From Planctomycetota bacterium (GTDB lineage: Bacteria > Planctomycetota > Planctomycetia > Gemmatales > Gemmataceae), in NCBI GenBank assembly GCA_021781415.1, contig JAJXWW010000183.1:1-60835 (forward strand): 60,835 nt of DNA, given 5' to 3'. Each line of letters begins with the position of its first letter. Positions within the stretch are counted from its first letter, which is position 1. A program made the position numbers and the translations under genes. The notes under the pieces are model-generated. The model saw only the letters and a list, made by a program, of their open reading frames with translations, ran no database searches and had not been told where the DNA came from. Of this stretch, positions 19,463 to 27,935 are shown one piece after another.

Positions 19463-20020
19463 TCACACTTGCTCTCGTTCGATGGCGTCGGCGTTGCTCG
19501 GTAGGCCGTGCGCCAGGCGGATGCGATCGACTTCGCGCATCACCTCGTCGATAACTCCAGCGTTGATGGTTACGTTGCGAAATTCGACGACGAAGGCCCA
19601 TAGATTGACGAGAAGCGTGGCCAGCGCCAGACCCGCGTGGGTAAGCCACGACCACTCTTGCCGTTGGACCGCTGCACCGGCGGCGGCGGCGGCGATGGGA
19701 ACCAGCATGGCCGTCAGCGCTACCGGAAACGTCCGTCGTTTCAGATCGCGCGTCAGCTTCGGTAAGGGTGCGTCCGGCAGTCGATACGCAATCGCCACCT
19801 CCTTGACCCAACGGCCGGTGCCGAGAAAGTAAATGAAGATCAGGCAATGAACCCCGAGCGTCAACAAGACGGCGAAAAGGCCGAGCAGGAAGTGGACCAT
19901 GTAGGTCGAATCGTCGTTCCTGCCGACGCTGCCGCGCGACCACGAAAGCCAGCCGACCCCATAGGTCAGCAGCAATACGAAGAAGTTAAACGCCGCCAAA
20001 CGTGCAAGAATTCGAGACAT
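19463..20020 (-). CDS. Four-TM membrane protein of unknown function
   Basis: 185 aa. The order is a TM at residues 8-26, a second at 41-66, a cytoplasmic loop with LPDAPLPKLTRDLKRRTFP, a TM at about 100-118 and a last one around 128-145. A charged C-terminal tail follows. I do not recognise the family. It is convergent with the cytochrome-like gene at 17415 and starts at ATG 20020. The C-terminal part IDEVMREVDRIRLAHGLP could mediate protein contacts. Confidence 0.7.
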   Translation of the reverse strand: MSRILARLAAFNFFVLLLTYGVGWLSWSRGSVGRNDDSTYMVHFLLGLFAVLLTLGVHCLIFIYFLGTGRWVKEVAIAYRLPDAPLPKLTRDLKRRTFPVALTAMLVPIAAAAAGAAVQRQEWSWLTHAGLALATLLVNLWAFVVEFRNVTINAGVIDEVMREVDRIRLAHGLPSNADAIEREQV

Positions 20021-20028
20021 ATCAACTT

Positions 20029-20190
20029 TCGGCTATCGGCTATCGGCTATCGGCAAATCGGATATCGGCTTCTGGACGACAAGAGAAGTCGATTGGACAT
20101 TCAATCCTTCCGATGAGTTAACTTATCGGAATTTGTCCAAACTGTCAGCCGATAGCCGATGGCCGAAAGCCGAGAGGATAGCCGATAAGG
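20029..20190. repeat. ATCGGCT repeats facing inverted copies
   Basis: The 360-bp gap 20021-20422 (before ATG 20423) holds tandem 7-mers (TCGGCTA) at 20029-20054 and reverse-complement copies (AGCCGATA) at about 20147-20190. The two blocks could pair as a long imperfect hairpin. No gene is seen in the gap apart from a -10-like TATAAT at 20320. Confidence 0.7.
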
Positions 20191-20319
20191 GATGTTCGTA
20201 AGTTACCAAAGAGGGCGGTCCAGCCAAGACGAGCTATCTGTACGTCTTGTAACGATCCACTCCCCATCGGAGCAGCTGTTGGGTGAAAAGGAATTTCATT
20301 CCTCTCTTGAGCAGGGCGC

Positions 20320-20325
20320 TATAAT
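20320..20325 (+). promoter_or_regulatory. Consensus -10 box TATAAT
   Basis: A perfect TATAAT lies 98 nt upstream of ATG 20423. No convincing -35 is at 16-18 nt, so it may be an extended or activator-dependent promoter. Confidence 0.4.
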
Positions 20326-20422
20326 AGAACGTGATCGAGGCGTGAGGGCAGAAAGATAGCCCGCTCCTCGGGCGGACGGGTTGGAAAACCTGGATGAGGC
20401 CTTATCACAATCGGGCGAGTCG

Positions 20423-20785
20423 ATGGCGCGTTCCTTCTTTCTGCTGGCGGACGACCGGACGTTTCAACTCGTGACGACGAGTCTCTTTCTCGTTGCCTCG
20501 TTGCTTGTCGCCGCCTTCGTAATCGCGCTGGTTCAACGCTGGAGACGACGAGGCGATGCAAAGGAGGACTTGTCACCCACTGCTCAGCTGGCCCATTTTC
20601 GATCCTTGTATGAGGCCGGAACGATTAGCGCCGAAGAGTTTGAGCGACTTCGCTCCCTCTTGGGAGGTCGGATGCGCCATACGTTGGGGATGCCCGCTTC
20701 CCCCGTCAAACCGGCGGAGCCTTCGCCCCCTTCAACGGCACCGCCTCCGCCGGAGACTCCCGATACGGGTATCCGTCCTTCGTAA
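20423..20785 (+). CDS. Small membrane protein with SHOCT-like domain
   Basis: 120 aa from ATG 20423 (134 aa from an in-frame TTG at 20381). One TM helix, LVTTSLFLVASLLVAAFVIALV, is followed by a basic stretch. A SHOCT-type two-helix motif comes next, LAHFRSLYEAGTISAEEFERLRSLL, and the tail is Pro-rich. SHOCT domains are short oligomerisation modules. It lies upstream of clpX on the same strand with a gap of about 225 nt. The start site is uncertain. Confidence 0.75.
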   Translation: MARSFFLLADDRTFQLVTTSLFLVASLLVAAFVIALVQRWRRRGDAKEDLSPTAQLAHFRSLYEAGTISAEEFERLRSLLGGRMRHTLGMPASPVKPAEPSPPSTAPPPPETPDTGIRPS

Positions 20786-21010
20786 ATACGGCGAAAGTCC
20801 TTGCGGAACTTTCAGCCGCCCCGTAAAATCCGAAAATTGAGAACCGAACTAAACCCGTAATGACGCTGCCACGTCACACGGATTCCGGCGACGACACGAC
20901 TAACGACTAATTCCTTCGATCTTCGAACGCTGGTCCGGTGAGTGGATAATCTGGTTGCCGACAACGAATCCCGACCTCTCGACAGGTGGGGCCGACGAAA
21001 AGGAGACCGC

Positions 21011-22312
21011 ATGCCGACCAAAGACTCGGGCACAAGTGGAGGCGGAAAACGCCCCACGGGGAACACCGGGCGCAATCGCAACGCCTTCTGTTCCTTTTGC
21101 CGGAAAAGCTACCGCGACGTTGGGCCTCTGGTCGAGGGGCCTGGCGACGTGTATATCTGCGGCGAGTGCATCGAGCTGTGCCAGTCGATCATCGACCAAG
21201 AGAAACGCCGGCGCGGCGGTGCCAAAACGCTGTTCACCCACATTCCCACGCCGCGCAACATCAAGGAAAAGCTCGATCAGTACGTGATCGGCCAACAACG
21301 CGCTAAGAAGGTGTTGTCGGTGGCCGTCCACAATCACTACAAACGCCTCAGTCTGAGCGATCAGGGCCACGGCGATGTCGAAGTGGACAAGAGCAACATC
21401 CTGCTCATCGGGCCGACCGGAAGCGGCAAAACTCTGTTGGCCCGCACGCTCGCCAAGATACTCGATGTGCCCTTTGCCATCGGCGACGCCACCACGTTAA
21501 CCGAGGCCGGTTACGTCGGCGAGGACGTCGAAAACCTGCTGCTGAAGCTGTTGCACTCCGCCGACTTCGACATCGAAGCCGCTCAGCGCGGCATCATCTA
21601 CATCGACGAAGTGGACAAGATCGCCAAGACGCATCAGAACGTCAGTATCACCCGCGATGTGTCCGGTGAAGGCGTGCAGCAAGCGTTGTTGAAAATGCTC
21701 GAAGGAACCATCAGCAACGTCCCGCCCCAGGGCGGACGCAAGCATCCCGAACAGCAGTACATCCAAGTCGATACCTCGAACATCCTGTTCATCTGTGGCG
21801 GTACGTTCGTGGGTCTCGATAACGTCATCGCCCGTCGCATCGGTCGCAAGACCATCGGTTTCGGCAGCAATCCCGAGGCGCGCGAGACGAATCTTGGCGA
21901 GATGCTGTCGAAGGTGACGAGCGACGATCTGATCGAGTTCGGCATGATTCCCGAGTTCATTGGCCGCTTGCCCGTCCTCGCCCCGCTCGATCCGCTCGAC
22001 GAGGACTCGCTGATCCGCATTCTGACCGAGCCGAAGAATGCGTTGGTCCGCCAGTATCAGAAATTGTTCGAGATGGAAGGGGCGGAGCTGGAATTCGACT
22101 CGACCGCTCTGAAGGAGATCGCGCACAAGGCCAAGGAGCGCGACACCGGAGCGCGCGGTCTGCGCAGCATCGTCGAAGAAATCATGCTCGACATCCAGTT
22201 CGAGTTGCCGGACATCGAATCCAAGACCAAGTATGTGGTGAACGATTCGGTGGTGCGAGGCGATGTGTCTTTGTTCGAGAAGCCACCGGCTCCAGATAAA
22301 AAGAGTGCGTAA
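21011..22312 (+). CDS. clpX: ATP-dependent Clp protease ATP-binding subunit ClpX
   Basis: 433 aa from ATG 21011, preceded by AGGAGA (21001). The N-terminal zinc finger has CSFC and CGEC pairs. The Walker A is GPTGSGKT and the Walker B is [10 protein letters not shown]. The ClpP-contact loop region and C-terminal small domain ([21 protein letters not shown]) are standard. ClpX unfolds substrates for ClpP. clpP is not adjacent in this window, unlike the common clpP-clpX order. A strong intrinsic terminator follows. Confidence 0.97.
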   Translation: MPTKDSGTSGGGKRPTGNTGRNRNAFCSFCRKSYRDVGPLVEGPGDVYICGECIELCQSIIDQEKRRRGGAKTLFTHIPTPRNIKEKLDQYVIGQQRAKKVLSVAVHNHYKRLSLSDQGHGDVEVDKSNILLIGPTGSGKTLLARTLAKILDVPFAIGDATTLTEAGYVGEDVENLLLKLLHSADFDIEAAQRGIIYIDEVDKIAKTHQNVSITRDVSGEGVQQALLKMLEGTISNVPPQGGRKHPEQQYIQVDTSNILFICGGTFVGLDNVIARRIGRKTIGFGSNPEARETNLGEMLSKVTSDDLIEFGMIPEFIGRLPVLAPLDPLDEDSLIRILTEPKNALVRQYQKLFEMEGAELEFDSTALKEIAHKAKERDTGARGLRSIVEEIMLDIQFELPDIESKTKYVVNDSVVRGDVSLFEKPPAPDKKSA

Positions 22313-22330
22313 TTCGCTTTTAAAAACACA

Positions 22331-22365
22331 AGCCCAGAGGGTGCGCTCGCACCCTCTGGGCTTTT
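22331..22365 (+). terminator. Intrinsic terminator after clpX
   Basis: AGCCCAGAGGGTGC pairs with GCACCCTCTGGGCT around a 4-nt loop, followed by TTTTT. It lies 19 nt after the clpX stop. Confidence 0.92.
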
Positions 22366-22453
22366 TCGTCCACTGTTCCGGATCGACGACAATGTCTTCG
22401 CGAAAAATCGAAGCGCACTGCCGATCGCCGAGGAGCATACTCGGTCGAGCCGC

Positions 22454-23893
22454 TTATTTCTTGATCTTTTCCAATGCTGCCAGCGCTCGTTTGCGGGCTT
22501 CGTCGTGATCGACGAGCGGAAAGGGATAGGTTTTTCCCAACTCGACGCCCGCTTCGGCCAGCGTGGCTGGCGAGGCGGTCCAGGGACGATGGAGCCACGG
22601 GGCAGCTAGTTGGCCTAGTTCGGGAACCCAACGACGCACATACTCTCCAAGGGGATCGAAACGCTCTCCCTGCATCACCGGATTAAAGATGCGGAAGAAG
22701 GGTGCGGCATCAGCACCGCAGCCGGCGCTCCACTGCCAGCCCAGCGTATTGTTGGCCAAATCGGCATCGACCAATGTGTCCCAAAACCACCGCGCGCCCG
22801 TCTGCCAGGGAACGAGCAGATCCTTGACCAGAAACGAGGCCACAACCATGCGGACGCGGTTGTGCATCCAGCCCGTCGTCCACAACTGTCTCATTCCCGC
22901 ATCCACCAAAGGATAGCCGGTTTGTCCGCGTTGCCATGCCTTCACCTCACTCGGTCGATCGTGCCACGGAAAGGCGGCAAACTCGGCGCGCAGCGGAGCA
23001 TCGGTGGTGTGAGGAAAATGAAAGAGAAGATGATGGCCGAACTCGCGCCAGCCCAATTCGCGCAGATACGACTCGGCAGCACGATCTAACGTCGCCCGTT
23101 TCGCACGCGCGGCGAGTTTCTTGACCTCGTGCCAGACGCGGCGCGGACTGATCTCGCCGAAGCGCAGGTGCGGCGACAGCGAACTGACGCCGTCACGGTC
23201 GGGTCGGTCGCGGTCGGTGGGATACGTTTCAAGTCCCTCCTCAAGAAATCTTTGAAGACGCCGTTCCGCTCCCTCACTGCCGGGTTGCCATGCGGCGCGC
23301 ATCCCCGATGCCCAGTCGATCTTCGGAAGGAGGCGCAGCGCTTCCAGTGGTTCGGATTGTGGCCAGGCTTTCGGCGCGGGCAATCTTCCCGGTGCCGGTT
23401 GCGGCTCGTTCGGCTCCGAGTGAGCGAGACAGGCTTTCCAGAAGGGCGTGAAAACCTGAAACGGTTGTCCGCCGCGCGTCCGCAGCTGGGTCGGCTCGAA
23501 GAGGAGTTGTCCATTGAAACTTTGCACCGTCCAGCCCCGTTCGCGCAGAGCTAACTTGAGTGTTGTATCGCGTTCGACGATGGCCGGTTCGTGGCGGCGA
23601 TTCCAGAACAGGGCATCGGCCCCGCACTCTTCGCCCACACGTTGCAACTCGGTGAACGTGTTCCCGCGACGAACCACGAGATTGGAACCGAGGGAGCGCA
23701 ACTGCTGACACAGGCTCGCCAGCGAATGATGTAGCCACCAGCGGCTCGCCGAGCCGGGCTGCCACTTCCCTTCTTCTTCCGGCGACCACACAAATACCGG
23801 GACAATCGACCCGCCGCGTTCGATCGCCGCCAAGAGAGCTGGGTTGTCGTCCAGGCGAAGATCGTGACGGAACAAGACGAGAGTCGATTTCAT
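22454..23893 (-). CDS. phrB: Deoxyribodipyrimidine photolyase (cryptochrome/photolyase family)
   Basis: 479 aa. The N-terminal Rossmann domain starts KSTLVLFRHDLRLDDNPALL, the antenna-binding domain. The C-terminal FAD-binding region contains LWTTGWMHNRVRMVVASFLVKDLL and NNTLGWQWSAGCGADAAPFFRIFNP, matching class I CPD photolyases. It would repair UV-induced cyclobutane dimers using blue light. It lies close to a sigma factor and a CarH-like B12 photoreceptor, which suggests a light-response neighbourhood (inference). It may be read from an upstream promoter on the minus strand together with the propeller gene, 18 nt away. Confidence 0.95.
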   Translation of the reverse strand: MKSTLVLFRHDLRLDDNPALLAAIERGGSIVPVFVWSPEEEGKWQPGSASRWWLHHSLASLCQQLRSLGSNLVVRRGNTFTELQRVGEECGADALFWNRRHEPAIVERDTTLKLALRERGWTVQSFNGQLLFEPTQLRTRGGQPFQVFTPFWKACLAHSEPNEPQPAPGRLPAPKAWPQSEPLEALRLLPKIDWASGMRAAWQPGSEGAERRLQRFLEEGLETYPTDRDRPDRDGVSSLSPHLRFGEISPRRVWHEVKKLAARAKRATLDRAAESYLRELGWREFGHHLLFHFPHTTDAPLRAEFAAFPWHDRPSEVKAWQRGQTGYPLVDAGMRQLWTTGWMHNRVRMVVASFLVKDLLVPWQTGARWFWDTLVDADLANNTLGWQWSAGCGADAAPFFRIFNPVMQGERFDPLGEYVRRWVPELGQLAAPWLHRPWTASPATLAEAGVELGKTYPFPLVDHDEARKRALAALEKIKK

Positions 23894-23911
23894 GGCCGCT
23901 CCTCCCCGCCG

Positions 23912-25165
23912 CTATTTCCAGCGATAGACGCTCATCGCATTCAGCTCGCGTACAAACAATTCCTCTCCGCAAACGGCGAGATGCGCCCATGTCTCTTCGT
24001 CGGCAATTTTCCGGGAATCGACGAGATCGAACTTCTCCGGCGTGGCCCGAAACAAGTAGAGTATACCCCTCTCGTCGAGTGCGAGAATGTTCTCGCCTTG
24101 CGCGACCATGCTCCAATACTTGCCGAACGGCTTGTCGGTGGTCCAGCACGTTTTGCCGGAGTCCAGATCGAGGCAGGTTACGCGCTGATTGCGCAGGTGC
24201 ATGTAGACGTGATTTTTTACCACAACAGGGGTAGACATATAACCTTCCATCTTGATCGACCAGGCGGCTTCGCTGGAGAATCGCTTGTCCTTCGCGGCGA
24301 TATGATAGAGGGTGGTACGTCCGCCGTAGGAACTCGTAAAGATGCCGTCTTTGTACACCACGGGCGTGAGAATATTCATGCCGCGAAATGCGGGTACGGC
24401 TTGCGACCACAGCACTTCGCCGGAAGCGAGATCGACGCCGACGAGTTTCTCCCGCGTCTGCGCCAAGAGTTGACGCTTGCCGTCCAATTTGGCTAGATAA
24501 GGAGATGAAAAGGCGCTATTGGACATGCCACCCGAATCGCGGGCACTCCGCCACAAGATCTCTCCATTCTTCTTATTCAGTCTCACCACCGAGGCCCCGG
24601 CCTGAACGTACACAGCATCTCCGTCGACCAACGGCGAGCTAACGAATCCGAACGCGGGTAGCGGCGTGCCCAACTTTTCCATGAAATCGACCCGCCAACG
24701 TTCCTCGCCGTTGCGGGCATTCAAACACACCAACACATCGCGCATTCCCGCCACAAAGAGACTCTCACCGTCGAGGGCCGGGGTAGCGCGAATCCAATCG
24801 CCATTCGATTTGGCGAAAAAAGGAACCGTCATCGCCCCCTTCCAGCCGTGGTGCCACAACTCATTACCCGTCTTGCGATCCAGAGCGCGAACGACTTCCT
24901 CGCTTTTGTCGCGCGTCTCGGTGACAAAAACCCGATCGCCGACGACGAGAGGACCGGAGTAGCTCGGCCCCATTTCGACGCGCCAGAGTCTTTGCAGATG
25001 CTCGCCTTGCAGGACGTTCGGCCACTTCTTGCCGCCGACTTGGCCATCGCGTTTCGGCCCGCGCCACTGCGGCCAATCGTCGCCCGCGCGCAGCGAAGCC
25101 GCAATCAAGCCGCAAGACATGAAGGTAACAAGAACGATGAGAATGGTGCGCTTTATGCCTGACAT
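23912..25165 (-). CDS. Secreted PQQ-like (WD-type) beta-propeller protein
   Basis: 417 aa. The N-terminal signal is TILIVLVTFMSCGLIAASLRAG. The mature start DWPQWRGPKRDGQV and the repeats (VVRALDRKTGNELWHHGWKG, DVLVCLNARNGEERWRVDF, SVVRLNKKNGEILWRS, VGVDLASGEVLWSQAV) are typical of PQQ_2 propeller proteins in planctomycetes. No PQQ-catalytic residues can be confirmed, so it is probably a binding or assembly protein. It precedes the photolyase gene on the minus strand. Confidence 0.85.
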   Translation of the reverse strand: MSGIKRTILIVLVTFMSCGLIAASLRAGDDWPQWRGPKRDGQVGGKKWPNVLQGEHLQRLWRVEMGPSYSGPLVVGDRVFVTETRDKSEEVVRALDRKTGNELWHHGWKGAMTVPFFAKSNGDWIRATPALDGESLFVAGMRDVLVCLNARNGEERWRVDFMEKLGTPLPAFGFVSSPLVDGDAVYVQAGASVVRLNKKNGEILWRSARDSGGMSNSAFSSPYLAKLDGKRQLLAQTREKLVGVDLASGEVLWSQAVPAFRGMNILTPVVYKDGIFTSSYGGRTTLYHIAAKDKRFSSEAAWSIKMEGYMSTPVVVKNHVYMHLRNQRVTCLDLDSGKTCWTTDKPFGKYWSMVAQGENILALDERGILYLFRATPEKFDLVDSRKIADEETWAHLAVCGEELFVRELNAMSVYRWK

Positions 25166-25395
25166 GGGCTATGTCCTTTCTCGCTCCCACGCTCTGTCTG
25201 GGGGCGGACGATACGAAGCTCTGCATCGCGTGTCGCAGGACGTTGCTCTTCAAGCCTTCTCGCCCCCATGCCCTGCGTGGGGGCGGACGATGCGACGCTC
25301 CGCGTCGCGTCACACAAGACGCAAAGCGTCCAAGACTTGGGTTCCCACGCGGAGCGTGGGAACGAGAACACACGAGAACACTCGAGGGCGAGGAA
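25166..25395. repeat. Intergenic palindromic repeats
   Basis: Two imperfect direct copies (about 25185-25235 and 25259-25312), each with GGGGGCGGACGAT, are followed by a perfect palindrome at 25341-25363 (GTTCCCACGC, 3-nt loop, GCGTGGGAAC). A related GC-rich palindrome occurs near 27378-27418. No gene is visible in this gap. Confidence 0.75.
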
Positions 25396-26187
25396 TCACG
25401 CAAGCGGCGTGTGTGTTCCCAGCGCCAGCCGTAGTTTGTCGAGTGCTCCCTTCTCCAGTTGACGGATGCGTTCCTTCGAGAGGCCGAGATCGCGTCCGAC
25501 GGCTTCCAGGGTGGTTTTCGCCAGCGGACTGCACAGTCCGTATCGGCGTTTGAGAACGAGTTTCTCCCGCTCGGTCAATAAGACGTGATCGTCGCGGAAG
25601 AACTCTTCGAGCGGCTCCCATTGGCTCGGCGGCGGCTCGTCGCGCATGGATACATCCAAATCGACCATCTGTTCCAGGAGCATCGGTTGACGCTTCTGTT
25701 CGATCGAGATTTTGTCCCACAAGCGCGACAGGGCACGCATCAGACAAGTGAACGCAAAGGTGCTGAAACGGATTCCGATCCAAGGGTTGTACGTCGCCAC
25801 CACGCGGATCAAGACGACGTGGCATTCGCCGATCAGATCGTCTGCTTGATACCCGGCGCTTTTCCATTTGTGAACGGCGCGAAAAATGAGTTTGCGATTG
25901 CCCAGAACGATGTCGTCGCGCAGCGAAAAGTATCTCCTCTGCCACCGCTGCTGTTCGCGCGTCGATTCTGCCGATTCCCAGCGATAGGCCGCGTAGTGCA
26001 TGCGCTGGGCGCGGTCGCGCGTGATGTCGTCCGGCATGTGTTGGGCATCGGTCGCCATTTCGGGTTGGGGGTTCGTTGAACCGTAGCGTTTTTCCGCGTC
26101 GCGATCCTGAAACGACGGATGATAGACGTAGCGCGGCTGATCCGAGTTCGCTCGGCTTCGCTTTCGCGGAGATGCTGTCGCCACCAT
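25396..26187 (-). CDS. RNA polymerase sigma-70 family factor
   Basis: 263 aa from ATG 26187, which has AGGAG 8 nt upstream (a TTG at 26208 is a weaker start). Region 2 is seen as GYQADDLIGECHVVLIRVVATYNPWIGIRFSTFAFTCLMRAL. Region 4 is VLKRRYGLCSPLAKTTLEAVGRDLGLSKERIRQLEKGALDKLRLAL, with a normal helix-turn-helix. Region 1.1 is absent, so it is an alternative factor of RpoD/SigF-like size rather than ECF. Its promoter region is shared with the divergent CarH-like regulator, suggesting that light may control this sigma factor (inference). It is transcribed toward the propeller and photolyase genes. Confidence 0.88.
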   Translation of the reverse strand: MVATASPRKRSRANSDQPRYVYHPSFQDRDAEKRYGSTNPQPEMATDAQHMPDDITRDRAQRMHYAAYRWESAESTREQQRWQRRYFSLRDDIVLGNRKLIFRAVHKWKSAGYQADDLIGECHVVLIRVVATYNPWIGIRFSTFAFTCLMRALSRLWDKISIEQKRQPMLLEQMVDLDVSMRDEPPPSQWEPLEEFFRDDHVLLTEREKLVLKRRYGLCSPLAKTTLEAVGRDLGLSKERIRQLEKGALDKLRLALGTHTPLA

Positions 26188-26232
26188 GAAAGTGACTCCT
26201 GTTGCCAATCGAATCGTCGAGGACTCGATAAC

Positions 26233-26315
26233 AAATCGTTCAAATCGTCCAAATCGTCCTAATTATTCTTACCGTGATCCGCCGTCGCGGACAACCATAA
26301 AAACCTTCAAATCGT
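26233..26315. promoter_or_regulatory. Iterated CAAATCGT direct repeats, possible operator
   Basis: CAAATCGT occurs at 26233, 26242 and 26251 with exact 9-bp spacing, and again at 26308. The array sits in the divergent sigma/CarH-like intergenic region. Iterated operators are known for CarH tetramers (11-bp repeats in Thermus), but the sequence here differs, so the protein that binds is inferred. Confidence 0.5.
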
Positions 26316-26334
26316 TAAAAATCTTCTCAACTCG

Positions 26335-26365
26335 TTGGGAAAGCGGGCAGAACATCGACTATACT
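26335..26365 (+). promoter_or_regulatory. Predicted promoter of CarH-like gene
   Basis: TTGGGA (26335) and TATACT (26360) are separated by 19 nt. The -10 is good and the spacing is long, which is compatible with MerR-type regulation. Confidence 0.45.
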
Positions 26366-26431
26366 GAGTAGGGAGTTGAAGTCGGATTCGAGCAAAAAGG
26401 ATCAAAACGACGCATTTTCGGAGATGGGGCC

Positions 26432-27337
26432 GTGGACGATCTTGCGTATGTGAGCACGGCCCAAGTGTCGCGCGCTCTCGGCGTGGGGGTGACGACGATC
26501 AAGCGATGGGTGGACGACGGTATCCTTCCCGCGCATCGCACCCCCGGCGGGCATCGCAAGTTACTCTTGGCCGATGTCTTGCGTCTGGTGCGCGAAAACG
26601 ACTTCCCGCAACTCGACCTCGCTCGGCTACATCCCTCGCTTCCGTCCGGCAGTGCTGTCGATGAGACCAAACTGAGCCGCGATCTGTACGCCGCCCTACG
26701 CCACGGCGACGGAGCCGCCGCACGTTTCCTGATCGAGGGGACCGAACGATGCGGTATGCGAGCGGCGACCTTGGCCGATGCCGTCATCGCCCCGGCGATG
26801 CACCGTATCGGCGTCGAGTGGGAACAGGGGCGCATCGATGTCATGCACGAGCATCGTGCCACGCAGATTTGTTTGGAATCGTTGTACGCTCTGAAATCTC
26901 ATCTCTTGTCGCAGGCGACGCAGGCTCGTCCCGTCGCCGTCGGCGGCGTGCCCGAAGGCCAGCTGCACGCCTTGGCGAGCCAGCTGGTCGAGTTGGTGTT
27001 GCTCGAATGCGGCTGGTCGCCCGTTAACTTGGGACCGAATACTCCGTTCTCGTCGTTCCGCAAAGCACTGACGGAATTGCGCCCTCGCCTGTTGTGGCTG
27101 TCGATCCATCGCGTCGAAGAGCCGACGACGTTTTTGGCTGCATATCGAGAGCTGTACGACGAAGCCCACAAGTCCGGCATTCCGGTGGCCATCGGCGGCC
27201 CCGGGCTAACCGACGATCTCCGCGCCGTCATGCCGTACACCACTTATGGCGACGGCATGACGCATCTCGCCGACTTCGCCTCGTCGCTGCATCCCCGTCC
27301 GCGCCGCCGCCCCCGCGGCCGTCCCCGAGGAACCTAG
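26432..27337 (+). CDS. MerR-type, adenosylcobalamin-binding photoreceptor regulator (CarH/LitR-like)
   Basis: 301 aa, starting at GTG 26432 after a GGAGA. Residues 8-50 form a MerR winged helix (STAQVSRALGVGVTTIKRWVDDG). The central four-helix domain has the CarH motif W-x9-E-H (WEQGRIDVMHEH). In the Rossmann B12-binding part the lower-ligand His is present in the context EGQLHALASQL, followed by LGPNTP. In Thermus CarH these residues bind AdoCbl, and light disassembles the tetramer (family knowledge). The C-terminus is unusually Arg/Pro-rich (HPRPRRRPRGRPRG). It is divergent from a sigma factor and near a photolyase, which supports a light-responsive role. Confidence 0.85.
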   Translation: MDDLAYVSTAQVSRALGVGVTTIKRWVDDGILPAHRTPGGHRKLLLADVLRLVRENDFPQLDLARLHPSLPSGSAVDETKLSRDLYAALRHGDGAAARFLIEGTERCGMRAATLADAVIAPAMHRIGVEWEQGRIDVMHEHRATQICLESLYALKSHLLSQATQARPVAVGGVPEGQLHALASQLVELVLLECGWSPVNLGPNTPFSSFRKALTELRPRLLWLSIHRVEEPTTFLAAYRELYDEAHKSGIPVAIGGPGLTDDLRAVMPYTTYGDGMTHLADFASSLHPRPRRRPRGRPRGT

Positions 27338-27462
27338 CGGAACGAGGGATCTGTCGGGACGCCGAGCGTCCGGACGTGCGTTCCCGCGCTCCCACGCGGG
27401 AGAGTGGGGGCGAGGAGATGAGGCGAATGCGTTGACTTCGCCGCGATTCGACCGTACGCTAA

Positions 27463-27870
27463 ATGTGTCGATCCACGCGGAGAAAAGTCATCGTGACTCA
27501 TTTGCGCATCCTACTTATGGTCCTCCTTACCATGCGGCTGTTAATGCCGCCGGGGATCTGTGCGTGCAAATGGACCTCGCCCGCCGCTCGTTTGCTCTTG
27601 TCCCTCGCGCAGAGCGATCGACAGCTTCCCAACGATTCGGAATCCGACGACGACGATCACGACCCGGGATGCCCCGCGTCGCCGTTGGCCTCCGGTATGG
27701 GCGTCAAACCCTACTGCGAACCGATTCGACCGCCGGCCTTGGCTTACGATGCGTTACCGCTGGATTCGCTGACGCCCCTCGGCTATTCTCCACTACGAGT
27801 GTCCCCAATCGTTGCGATTGTCTCGCCGTCACTGCCACTCTACGAGTCATTCCGCGCGCTCCTCCTGTAG
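27463..27870 (+). CDS. Small secreted protein upstream of CzcB-like adaptor
   Basis: 135 aa (ATG 27463, or GTG 27493). An N-terminal hydrophobic stretch (THLRILLMVLLTMRLLMPPG) is followed by CACKW and an acidic patch (SESDDDDHDPGCPAS). The pattern resembles small Cys/Asp/His proteins that planctomycetes place before CzcB-type adaptor genes, which I recall but cannot verify. Metal binding by the acidic, Cys-containing part is an inference. It ends 65 nt before the adaptor ATG. Confidence 0.6.
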   Translation: MCRSTRRKVIVTHLRILLMVLLTMRLLMPPGICACKWTSPAARLLLSLAQSDRQLPNDSESDDDDHDPGCPASPLASGMGVKPYCEPIRPPALAYDALPLDSLTPLGYSPLRVSPIVAIVSPSLPLYESFRALLL

Positions 27871-27935
27871 CACTGCTCCTCTTCCGGACGAATTCTCTTC
27901 CTACGTTTGTATTCCTTGCCTCGGAGGAAACACCG

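Noticed and set aside
20029..20190. CRISPR array from regularly repeated ATCGGCT
   Set aside because: The unit is only 7 nt with no spacers and no cas genes nearby.
21497..22438. 313-aa minus-strand ORF opposite clpX
   Set aside because: It mirrors the highly conserved ClpX coding sequence and has no RBS or family match.
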